NCBI GenBank assembly: GCA_946566415.1
Contig: CAMNWW010000171.1
Span: forward strand, 1-5,328
Reading direction: 5' to 3'
Length of the DNA stretch: 5,328 bases
Origin: an uncultured Lachnospiraceae bacterium
GTDB lineage: Bacteria > Bacillota > Clostridia > Lachnospirales > Lachnospiraceae
This document shows, in pieces, positions 1 through 5,328 of this stretch. The notes under the pieces are model-generated. The model was not told the origin of the DNA. It made no database searches and worked only from the letters and a program-made list of their open reading frames with translations. The position numbers and the translations under genes are program-made. Position 1 is the first letter of the stretch. Every line of letters starts with the position of its first letter.

Positions 1-3000
1 AACAAAGGATTTACGTTTGAATTCGATCAGACATATGTGATTGGAACGATTGGATTCCAGGAGCTGTATGAACAGGGAAATTTCAGCAGGGCTTTCGTCG
101 AGTACTGGGATGAAGAAAAGGGTCAGTTCCAGAGCGTGTCCGGTTTGAAGGTCGAAAAAAGAAGCGACAGCAATGGAAAACATTATTATTTTATACGGAT
201 GGCAGACCCGGTTCAGACGAACAAATTGAGATTAGGCATCGGAAGAGACTATAGTTATATACGAAATATTACGGTGTCGGAAGTGTATTTCTACCGCTAT
301 GATTCATTGGAAGACGATATTATGGGACTGTACGAGGACAGCCTTCATACAGTACTGAAGACGGAAGTGAATCAGGGAACCATCGACGCACTTAGAACCC
401 GTCTTGGGACAATCGACGCCGCAAGCGGAGAATATCATCCGGACAAAGAGCGTTTGGAACGTGAACTGAAAAATGCAGAAGACATCTTAAACGGTGAATT
501 AAGCAGTCCGGTGGAAATCCATAATACCATTACGACGCGGGATGTCGGCAGAGGGTTCGGCGGATTGAATGCATGGCAGCCTATCGGGATTACGGCGGCC
601 GCGGGCGAAGAAGTTACTATTTTTGTGGGACACAATACCCTGCAGACTGGGGCAAATACGAATCTGCAGCTTGTAGCAACCCAGTACCATGCAGAAAGCT
701 CACCGATGAGTCAGACAGTTGCGACCTTAAAAGTGGGACGAAACGACATTACGATTCCGCAGATCGGTTCAACGGCTGCAGAACGCGGCGGCGCGCTGTA
801 CGTTCAGTACACGGGAAATAACGCCAACGACCATTACGCAGTCCGTGTAAACGGCGGCACGGAAGTTCCGAGACTTGATCTTTATCAGATAACGGAACCG
901 TCGGAGCGGCTGGCGCGCACAGAAAAGTATGTGGAAGAACTGAAAACTTATACGGCCCAGGTTCAGAAGATGCATGAGGAGCTGCACCAGAATTCCGAAA
1001 ATACGCTTGTAGATTATCCTTATCAAGAAGAGAACTGTATTTTGGAGGCGTCCGATATACTGATGGACAGCATGATGCTCTCGATTCCTGCAAAACAGAT
1101 CTTAGCAGGCTGCGGCGGAAGCGCGCAGACGCTGCTGGATTCTCTGGATGCGATGGAAGACATGATGTATCTGTTCTATCAGCACAAAGGTCTGAACAAG
1201 GATGCAGCAGACGAAGTAGACAGATTACCGAAAGGACATCTGAATATCCGCTACCAGAGGATGTTCGCGGGCGCGTTTATGTATGCTTCCGGAAATCACA
1301 TCGGAATCGGATGGAACGAGACCGCAGGGCTTGCAAGCGCTGTCCCGGTACAGTCTGAGAATGGAAAATATAAGAGCGGGCGCTATTTCGGCTGGGGAAT
1401 CGCCCATGAGATCGGACATAACATTAATCAGAGCAATTATGCGATTGCGGAAATTACGAACAACTATTTCGCACAGCTTGCACAGGCAAAAGATACGGAT
1501 GAGAGCGTGCGGTGGAACTATCAGAACATCTATGATAAGGTAACCTCCGGTACAGTCGGAAGATCCCCGAACGGAGCGACGCAGCTCGGAATGTACTGGC
1601 AGCTTCATCTTGCATATGACGACGGATATAATTATAAAACGTATGAAAAATATGAGGATCAGCTAAATAATCTTTTCTTTGCAAGAGTCGATACTTATGC
1701 GAGGACACCGGCAAAGGCGCCGGCTCCGGGAGGAATCAGTCTGAAGCTTGCAGGAGATAAGGACCAGGATTTGATGCGCCTTTCCTGCGCGGCGGCAAAG
1801 AAAAACATATTAGAGTTCTTCAAACGCTGGGGAATGGTTCCAAATGAAGAGACGATTTCTTACGCAGGTCAGTTTGAGCCGGAGACAAGAGCGATTTACT
1901 ATGTGAGCGATTCATCGCGCGTGTACCGCCTTGAACATGGAGGAAGCAGCCTGAACGCAGAAGGAACGGTAAACGCTGTCAGCAGCAGTACTTCTGCAAC
2001 GGTGAATGCGAATAATGCGGGCCAGGTTGACTTTGTGCTTGGAGCGGAGAATATTCCGGCGGAGGATGTACTTGGATATGAGATTGTCCGCACAATGATA
2101 TCCGGCGGAGAAGTGCAGAGTGAGTTTGCAGGATTCACAACAGGAGAAACCTTCAGCGATCATATTGTGACAGTAAATAACCGTGTGATTACGTATGAAG
2201 TGACGCTGGTTGATAAATATTTGAACCGTTCGGCAGTGAAGACCCTCGACCCGGTTAAGATCGAACATGACGGAAGCATAGAGAAAGATTTCTGGACTGT
2301 TTCCACGGAGAATCTGAAAGCGACCGATAAAGAGGAGCTGGAAGATGACGAGGATTACATGACCTGTAAACCGCAGGTGAAAGACCCGGTTAGGGCGGCA
2401 GTGGATAACGACAGCGAGACGACTTATGCAGCTACTGTGGGGAACACGGCAGGGGACGCTGCGGTTACGATGGAATTTAACAAGTTCCAGGTGATTTCCG
2501 GATTCAAGTACACGGTCGGCGATGCGGTCGGCAAGGAGAAGAGAATTCAGGATTATACGATTTATTTCCGTGCAGAAGACGGTAAATGGACCGAAGCTGC
2601 AAAGGGCACATTTGGCGATGAGAAAGTACAGACCGTATACTTTGGAAACGAAGACGGAAAATATGTAGGCACGTACAGGGCGGATGCGGTGAAACTTGTC
2701 ATTTCCGGACAGAAGGGTAAGGAGATCGCAATTTCTGAACTTGACGTGCTCGGCGTGACCGGCGATAACGTGGACTTCTACAGCACGCAGGAGAGTACTC
2801 CGGCAATCGGAAAACTTGCTTCTGATTATAAGTACGGCGATAAGGAATCGGATGTGATTCCGAAAGGCTCTATTATCTTCACAGGCTCCTATAAAGGAAA
2901 TCCGGCGTACAATGTGGTTCTGCTTTATGACCAAAACGGCAATATCGTAGGCGGTCAGGATGGGGACGGAAACCTTAAGGCGCAGCAGATTATTCTTGCG

Positions 3001-3237
3001 GATGTGCCGGACACCGGGCTTATTCAGGATGTATCAAGCGGAACATGGATTTACTGGATTGAACCGAAGGATCAGACGAATCTTGACGGACTTAAGGTGC
3101 GCGCGGAGCTTTACCGTGTAAATAACGCGCAGACAAACGAGGGACAGCGTCTTGTAAGCGATTCCTTATACAAAGAGATTCCGAAGGAACTTCCGGATAT
3201 TACATTTACAGGGAACAATGCAGCAGGGGAGGAGTAG
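1..3237 (+). CDS. M60-family (mucinase/enhancin-type) secreted zinc metallopeptidase, 5' partial
   Basis: Zinc metallopeptidase; M60 enzymes typically cleave O-glycosylated mucin-type proteins outside the cell. The reading frame is open from base 1, so the true start and signal peptide lie upstream; the GTG at 37 is internal. Window-residue layout: ~1-100 the C-terminal half of a beta-rich, F5/8C-like carbohydrate-binding domain; ~101-165 a charged helical stretch; ~178-575 the M60 domain; ~635-755 a fibronectin-III/Ig-like region; ~764-925 a second F5/8 type C-like (CBM32-like) domain; ~928-1078 a further beta domain. The catalytic motif is HEIGH at 469-473 (bases 1405-1419): H469 and H473 bind zinc, E470 is the base, and E484, ten residues after H473, fits the third ligand (HExxH-x8-28-E). 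The protein ends in GNNAAGEE with no hydrophobic tail, LPXTG or dockerin, so it looks released or held by a partner. Family call is firm; domain edges and substrate are inferred. Confidence 0.93.
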   Translation, partial: NKGFTFEFDQTYVIGTIGFQELYEQGNFSRAFVEYWDEEKGQFQSVSGLKVEKRSDSNGKHYYFIRMADPVQTNKLRLGIGRDYSYIRNITVSEVYFYRYDSLEDDIMGLYEDSLHTVLKTEVNQGTIDALRTRLGTIDAASGEYHPDKERLERELKNAEDILNGELSSPVEIHNTITTRDVGRGFGGLNAWQPIGITAAAGEEVTIFVGHNTLQTGANTNLQLVATQYHAESSPMSQTVATLKVGRNDITIPQIGSTAAERGGALYVQYTGNNANDHYAVRVNGGTEVPRLDLYQITEPSERLARTEKYVEELKTYTAQVQKMHEELHQNSENTLVDYPYQEENCILEASDILMDSMMLSIPAKQILAGCGGSAQTLLDSLDAMEDMMYLFYQHKGLNKDAADEVDRLPKGHLNIRYQRMFAGAFMYASGNHIGIGWNETAGLASAVPVQSENGKYKSGRYFGWGIAHEIGHNINQSNYAIAEITNNYFAQLAQAKDTDESVRWNYQNIYDKVTSGTVGRSPNGATQLGMYWQLHLAYDDGYNYKTYEKYEDQLNNLFFARVDTYARTPAKAPAPGGISLKLAGDKDQDLMRLSCAAAKKNILEFFKRWGMVPNEETISYAGQFEPETRAIYYVSDSSRVYRLEHGGSSLNAEGTVNAVSSSTSATVNANNAGQVDFVLGAENIPAEDVLGYEIVRTMISGGEVQSEFAGFTTGETFSDHIVTVNNRVITYEVTLVDKYLNRSAVKTLDPVKIEHDGSIEKDFWTVSTENLKATDKEELEDDEDYMTCKPQVKDPVRAAVDNDSETTYAATVGNTAGDAAVTMEFNKFQVISGFKYTVGDAVGKEKRIQDYTIYFRAEDGKWTEAAKGTFGDEKVQTVYFGNEDGKYVGTYRADAVKLVISGQKGKEIAISELDVLGVTGDNVDFYSTQESTPAIGKLASDYKYGDKESDVIPKGSIIFTGSYKGNPAYNVVLLYDQNGNIVGGQDGDGNLKAQQIILADVPDTGLIQDVSSGTWIYWIEPKDQTNLDGLKVRAELYRVNNAQTNEGQRLVSDSLYKEIPKELPDITFTGNNAAGEE
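3226..3234 (+). promoter_or_regulatory. Shine-Dalgarno of the cohesin-like/FIVAR protein, inside the end of the M60 gene
   Basis: GGGGAGGAG ends six bases before the ATG at 3241 and is wholly within the last codons of the upstream gene, whose TAG is at 3235-3237. This fixes the start at 3241 over the in-frame ATG at 3250 and suggests translational coupling of the two genes. Confidence 0.85.
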
Positions 3238-3240
3238 GAC

Positions 3241-4167
3241 ATGAAAAGCATGAAAAAAATAATTACGGGGTTTGTAATGGCAGTCTTTGCATGTATCGTC
3301 TTGCTGCCGCTTGCGGCTTTTGCCGCAGAGGAACCGGAGATTCAGATCCAGACAGAGGGAGATGCGGCAAATGTGATATTGACGTTTCCGGAGGCGGTAA
3401 GAAAAAATATCTATTCTCTTGAGATGGTTCTGAAAGTGGAATCAAACGCACCTGAGCGGACAGACGTGGAATTTTTGTTCGCAGAGGGAATCGCGAAAAT
3501 CGCAGAAAGCCGTTATCATGGAGAGGACGGCACATTGCATCTCTACTTGTCAGGAAACGAAGCCCTCTTTAAAGAGGAGTCTTTGAATCTTGGAAAAGCC
3601 GCGTTTTCTGCCGAGGATAAAGAGGGAATTATCGTTACAGTCAGCGTGGAGTCTCTGAAAGTTGTTAACGGCACGAAGTCGGAAGACTTTCAGAAAGTCA
3701 GTTATCCGGAGGCGAAAACGATAGAACTCGGAAAAGGCGGGGCGTCAGGCAATGAACCCGGCGACGGATCCGGAGATAACAGTGGTTCCGGAGACAACAG
3801 CGGTGAATCGACGGATCCGATTCAAGCGCTGCGGGAGGAGTTAAAGAAAACGATCGAATTGGCAAAGACTTATAAGGAAGCAGATTATTCTCCCAATAGC
3901 TTTGCAAATTTGAAAAAGGCGATTCAGGCGGCGGAGGAAACACTGAATAAGCAGGACGCCACAAAAGAGGAGCTGGAGGCGGCGCTTAAAGATCTGGAAA
4001 ATGCGATCGGCGCCATGGAGAAAAGAGCGACCGGTACTGATCAAAGAGCGGCGGCAAGCGTGAACTCAGGCGATAGTACGGCGGCGCTCCCATGGGTAAC
4101 AGTCCTGGCAGTCAGCATGGGCGTAATGGGATTTGGTTTATACCGCAGAAAATATTACAATCGGTAA
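3241..4167 (+). CDS. Secreted, surface-anchored protein with cohesin-like and FIVAR-like domains
   Basis: Probable surface adaptor or scaffold. Residues 1-28 are a signal peptide (basic MKSMKK, hydrophobic core, likely cut after AFA). Residues ~31-160 form a beta-rich domain whose pattern (YSLEMVLKV, LNLGKAAFSA, VTVSVESLKVVNG) resembles cohesin domains. Residues 164-192 are a Gly/Ser/Asp/Asn linker with SGDNSG repeated twice. Residues ~194-258 are a helical FIVAR-like module (ALREELKKTIELAK, then FANLKKAIQAAEETL and ATKEELEAALKDLENAI). Residues 276-308 form a C-terminal anchor: SGDST, a hydrophobic span at ~283-300, then a YRRKYYNR basic tail; there is no canonical LPXTG. The gene starts three bases after the M60 stop and ends just before a terminator, so it closes that operon. 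Cohesin and FIVAR modules occur together in secreted Clostridium perfringens glycoside hydrolases, supporting a protein-docking role. The cohesin call is by eye and moderate; partner binding is inferred. Confidence 0.87.
   Translation: MKSMKKIITGFVMAVFACIVLLPLAAFAAEEPEIQIQTEGDAANVILTFPEAVRKNIYSLEMVLKVESNAPERTDVEFLFAEGIAKIAESRYHGEDGTLHLYLSGNEALFKEESLNLGKAAFSAEDKEGIIVTVSVESLKVVNGTKSEDFQKVSYPEAKTIELGKGGASGNEPGDGSGDNSGSGDNSGESTDPIQALREELKKTIELAKTYKEADYSPNSFANLKKAIQAAEETLNKQDATKEELEAALKDLENAIGAMEKRATGTDQRAAASVNSGDSTAALPWVTVLAVSMGVMGFGLYRRKYYNR
3769..3804 (+). repeat. Two-copy 18-bp tandem repeat in the linker
   Basis: Units at 3769-3786 and 3787-3804 differ at two bases, both T/C third-position changes, and each encodes SGDNSG. 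They form the flexible Gly/Ser/Asp linker between the cohesin-like and FIVAR-like domains, a kind of repeat that can change copy number between strains. Confidence 0.85.
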
Positions 4168-4181
4168 GCGGATAAAGATGG

Positions 4182-4214
4182 AAAATGTGGAGACAGGGAT
4201 GTCTCCACATTTTT
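4182..4214 (+). terminator. Intrinsic (rho-independent) terminator of the M60 operon
   Basis: A perfect 14-bp inverted repeat, AAAATGTGGAGACA at 4182-4195 and TGTCTCCACATTTT at 4200-4213, closes a GGGA loop and runs into TTTTT at 4210-4214. It begins 15 bases after the stop of the anchored protein, so it ends the protease/anchor transcription unit. The A-run on the left arm gives a T-run on the other strand, so it could work in both directions, though no convergent gene is visible here. Confidence 0.95.
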
Positions 4215-4247
4215 ACTGCGGGAACAGCAGGTATAAGGGAGAAGTTT

Positions 4248-4276
4248 TCATATTTCAAAATCCTGTCTCATAAACT
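4248..4276 (+). promoter_or_regulatory. Probable sigma-E (mother-cell sporulation) promoter
   Basis: TCATATT at 4248-4254, then exactly 14 bases, then CATAAACT at 4269-4276. The Bacillus subtilis sigma-E consensus is KMATATT-N14-CATACAHT; the match is complete at -35 and misses one base at -10. The -10 also fits the sigma-K form CATANNNTA, but no good sigma-K -35 is seen. Expected transcription start is about 4283, roughly 77 bases before the membrane-protein ATG. It sits between the upstream terminator and the next gene, where a promoter is needed. The consensus comes from Bacillus; its use in this organism is inferred. Confidence 0.6.
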
Positions 4277-4282
4277 ACTAAT

Positions 4283-4359
4283 GGTAGATTGGAGGTGAAC
4301 AGCCCAAGGGGCATACTTCCATGTCCAAAAACATGGACAATGAAGGAGGATTAGGGAAT
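4283..4359 (+). promoter_or_regulatory. Structured 5' leader with an extra Shine-Dalgarno
   Basis: GGAGGTGA at 4291-4298 is a perfect eight-base match to the 16S anti-Shine-Dalgarno, but no usable start follows at normal distance. It is followed by a small hairpin GCCC-AAG-GGGC (4302-4312) and a 7-bp inverted repeat TCCATGT/ACATGGA (4318-4324 and 4331-4337). The second Shine-Dalgarno, AAGGAGG (4343-4349), serves the ATG at 4360. A 19-codon frame from GTG 4295 to TAG 4352-4354 crosses the leader, but its GTG lies inside the first Shine-Dalgarno, so translation is doubtful. The elements are visible; a regulatory role is inferred. Confidence 0.35.
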
Positions 4360-4731
4360 ATGGAAAAAAAGATTCAGCTTCAGGTAAAGCCTATCTGGAT
4401 ATTGAAGGCGCTTCTGGCATCCTACATAGTGACCAGCGCGCTTTTGCTGCTGCTGACATTTCTGCTCTACAAGTTTGACCTTGAAGAGCAGAAGGTACAG
4501 ATCGGGATTATCATGATCTATGTATTTTCAACGTTTGTGGGCGGATTTATTATGGGAAAGCTGACAAAAAACCGTAAATTTTTATGGGGGCTGCTGCTGG
4601 GAGTACTGTACTTTGCATTTCTGCTGTTAATTTCCATCGGCGTATACCGGACGGTACAAGGCGTTCCTGGAACAGCGGTGGCATTTATACTTTGCGCGGC
4701 AGGAGGAATGCTGGGCGGCATGGTATCTTGA
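4360..4731 (+). CDS. Small four-helix membrane protein, TIGR04086 (YrzE-like) family
   Basis: A 123-residue integral membrane protein with four predicted helices at ~13-37, 47-67, 74-96 and 103-121, a basic N-terminus (MEKKIQLQVK) and KLTKNRK between helices 2 and 3. Glycine-rich GGFIMGKL and the final GGMLGGMVS, together with length and topology, resemble the TIGR04086 family common in Clostridia and Bacilli; its molecular function is not known to me. The start at 4360 is preferred because AAGGAGG (4343-4349) lies 10 bases upstream. An in-frame ATG at 4321 would add 13 polar residues (MSKNMDNEGG...) and has a strong Shine-Dalgarno only 22 bases away. It is a single gene between the M60 operon terminator and the reductase promoter, with a sigma-E-like promoter upstream that hints at expression during sporulation. 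Confidence 0.8.
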   Translation: MEKKIQLQVKPIWILKALLASYIVTSALLLLLTFLLYKFDLEEQKVQIGIIMIYVFSTFVGGFIMGKLTKNRKFLWGLLLGVLYFAFLLLISIGVYRTVQGVPGTAVAFILCAAGGMLGGMVS

Positions 4732-4778
4732 CCTATAGAGTATATCAATATATAGCGGGTAATATCCGAAATATGAAT

Positions 4779-4807
4779 TTTACACCTTTTTTTAACCGTG
4801 CTATACT
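4779..4807 (+). promoter_or_regulatory. Sigma-A-type promoter of the reductase gene
   Basis: TTTACA (4779-4784), a 17-base spacer and TATACT (4802-4807) each miss the vegetative consensus (TTGACA/TATAAT) by one base at ideal spacing. Expected start is about 4813-4816, giving an mRNA leader of roughly 130 bases that carries both palindromic repeats. The -10 overlaps the first copy of the 35-bp repeat. A weaker alternative, TTGACC at 4728-4733 with an AT-rich -10 near 4749-4756, overlaps the upstream stop codon. Confidence 0.7.
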
Positions 4808-4837
4808 TTATAAAACGCATCGCCGAATAGGCGATTA
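4803..4837 (+). repeat. 35-bp direct repeat, copy 1, with internal palindrome
   Basis: Matches copy 2 (4871-4905) at 34 of 35 bases; the one difference is C4818 against T4886. It contains the 8-bp palindrome TTTATAAA (4807-4814) and the hairpin or operator-like ATCGCCGAATAGGCGAT (4819-4835; 6-bp arms, 5-base loop). It begins inside the -10 of the sigma-A promoter, so the palindrome falls about where the mRNA starts, the usual place for a repressor site. Confidence 0.9.
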
Positions 4838-4847
4838 AATTCACGAG

Positions 4848-4871
4848 TCCCGAATGCTGCTGCATGAGGGA
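4848..4871 (+). other. Imperfect hairpin between the two 35-bp repeats
   Basis: TCCCGAATGC (4848-4857) pairs with GCATGAGGGA (4862-4871) around a TGCT loop, as two 4-bp helices separated by two mismatches. It fills most of the 33 bases between the repeats. No U-run follows, so it is not a terminator; it may be an mRNA leader structure or chance. Confidence 0.35.
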
Positions 4872-4905
4872 TACTTTATAAAACGTATCGCCGAATAGGC
4901 GATTA
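4871..4905 (+). repeat. 35-bp direct repeat, copy 2
   Basis: Second copy of the element, 68 bases downstream of the first. It keeps the identical 17-bp palindrome (4887-4903) and TTTATAAA (4875-4882). Here the T of the -10 becomes G (GATACT) and nothing like a -35 lies 17 bases upstream, so this copy is probably not a promoter. It runs directly into the phased half-site array. Confidence 0.9.
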
Positions 4906-4925
4906 TAGGTGATTATAGGCGATTG
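4897..4925 (+). repeat. AGGYGATT half-sites repeated every 10 bp
   Basis: AGGCGATTA (4897), AGGTGATTA (4907) and AGGCGATTG (4917) recur at exactly 10-bp intervals, joined by a T. The first is also the right arm of the palindrome in repeat copy 2; the same half-site ends copy 1 (4829-4837). One helical turn of spacing suggests protein binding on one DNA face; slippage duplication is an alternative. The array ends nine bases before the reductase Shine-Dalgarno. Confidence 0.75.
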
Positions 4926-4944
4926 GGTACGAAAAGGAGGAAGC

Positions 4945-5328
4945 ATGGAGATAATTAAGGATTTACCAGAAGTATTTGAAGAATTTGCAGAACAGAGGAA
5001 AAAATCATTTCTTGATATGAAAGAACTGAAGGATAAAGGGGTTCCGGTCATTGGATCCTACTGTACTTATTTTCCGCAGGAGCTGGGAACCGCAATGGGT
5101 GCGGCTACTGTCGGGCTTTGTTCTATGTCGGACGAAACGATTCCGGAGGCGGAGAAGGACCTTCCTAAAAACCTGTGCCCGCTAATAAAGGCAAGTTATG
5201 GGTTTGCAATTACTGATAAGTGTCCGTATTTCTATTTTTCGGACGTAGTGGTAGGGGAGACGACCTGCGACGGAAAAAAGAAGATGTACGAGTATATGGG
5301 AGAGTTCAAGGATGTATTTACCATGGAG
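4945..5328 (+). CDS. Double-cubane-cluster anaerobic reductase (YjiM-like, HgdB/FldC family), 3' partial
   Basis: First 128 residues of a cytoplasmic iron-sulfur protein of the 2-hydroxyacyl-CoA dehydratase beta-subunit superfamily. The sequence closely follows E. coli YjiM as I recall it: conserved stretches include DETI.EAEKDLP.NLCPLIK, TDKCPYFYFSD and VGETTCDGKKKMYEYM. That matches the double-cubane-cluster proteins, which carry a linked iron-sulfur cluster and use ATP-driven electron supply from an activator ATPase for difficult low-potential reductions; the physiological substrate is generally unknown. Cysteines are at 40, 59, 78, 93 and 108, several being likely cluster ligands. AAGGAGG (4934-4940) ends four bases before the ATG, which fixes the start. 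The family is usually about 380-430 residues, so roughly two thirds is missing beyond the right edge; an activator ATPase (YjiL/HgdC type) may follow but is not visible. Its own promoter and repeat-rich leader suggest regulation separate from upstream genes. Confidence 0.94.
   Translation, partial: MEIIKDLPEVFEEFAEQRKKSFLDMKELKDKGVPVIGSYCTYFPQELGTAMGAATVGLCSMSDETIPEAEKDLPKNLCPLIKASYGFAITDKCPYFYFSDVVVGETTCDGKKKMYEYMGEFKDVFTME

Noticed and set aside
1912..2934. Long antisense open frame (340 codons, - strand) opposite the M60 gene
   Set aside because: It lies wholly within a clear coding gene, has no recognisable domain, a Cys/His/Ile/Arg-rich composition typical of an antisense shadow, and I noticed no convincing ribosome binding site or promoter for it.
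2923..2982. Dockerin or EF-hand-like Asp/Asn/Gly stretch (YDQNGNIVGGQDGDGN) near the protease C-terminus
   Set aside because: Only one loosely matching Asp/Gly-rich segment with wrong spacing and no second copy; it sits between beta strands of an Ig-like domain rather than in a dockerin helix pair.
3280..3300. Possible lipobox (VFAC, Cys18) in the signal peptide of the anchored protein
   Set aside because: Phe at -2 is atypical, and the Cys lies in the middle of the hydrophobic core, followed by a normal AFA signal-peptidase I site. A standard secreted, C-terminally anchored protein is more likely.
4321..4359. Upstream in-frame start (ATG 4321) for the membrane protein
   Set aside because: It lacks a Shine-Dalgarno at normal distance and adds a polar Asn/Gly-rich stretch, whereas ATG 4360 has AAGGAGG 10 bases upstream. 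Kept only as an alternative in the leader finding.
4733..4793. Possible terminator after the small membrane protein (CTATA/TATAG stem, later seven-T run)
   Set aside because: The stem is only five A/T-rich pairs and the T-run is over 30 bases away inside the sigma-A promoter spacer, so it does not form an intrinsic terminator.
4803..4905. CRISPR-like geometry: two 35-bp partly palindromic repeats separated by 33 bp
   Set aside because: Only two copies, the first overlaps a promoter -10 box, the 'spacer' itself forms a hairpin, the following array has 10-bp units, and no cas genes are visible. A regulatory duplication fits better.

Overview
The window looks like a chromosomal fragment of a spore-forming, anaerobic gut Clostridium-type Firmicute, probably Lachnospiraceae. 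Four things point that way: strong AGGAGG-type ribosome binding sites, a YjiM-like double-cubane-cluster reductase, a secreted M60 (mucinase/enhancin-type) protease, and a sequence very close to the sporulation sigma-E promoter consensus. All genes are on the + strand. The family placement is inference from gene content and protein style; no species can be named.

Region 1 (1-4214) is the end of a surface-protein transcription unit. It holds the last 1078 codons of a large multidomain M60 metallopeptidase, cut by the left edge so that its signal peptide lies outside. Three bases after its stop comes a 308-residue secreted protein with a signal peptide, a cohesin-like beta domain, a Gly/Ser/Asp linker, a FIVAR-like helical module and a C-terminal membrane or wall anchor. 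The second gene's Shine-Dalgarno lies inside the end of the protease gene, so the two are probably co-translated. A perfect 14-bp-stem intrinsic terminator closes the unit. The protease has no visible C-terminal anchor while its partner does, which suggests (inference) that the partner tethers or organises the protease at the cell surface, where it would attack mucin-like glycoproteins.

Region 2 (4215-4731) carries a small four-helix membrane protein resembling the TIGR04086/YrzE-type family. It is preceded by a near-consensus sigma-E promoter and a structured leader with an extra, unassigned perfect Shine-Dalgarno.

Region 3 (4732-5328) holds a 213-base intergenic region and the first 128 codons of a YjiM-type double-cubane-cluster anaerobic reductase of the 2-hydroxyacyl-CoA dehydratase (HgdB/FldC) family, cut by the right edge. 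The intergenic region has a good sigma-A promoter, a duplicated 35-bp element containing a 17-bp palindrome, and a short array of AGGYGATT half-sites at 10-bp spacing. These look like a regulatory region controlling the reductase and are the least explained structure in the window.

No tRNA, rRNA, insertion sequence or convincing CRISPR array was seen.
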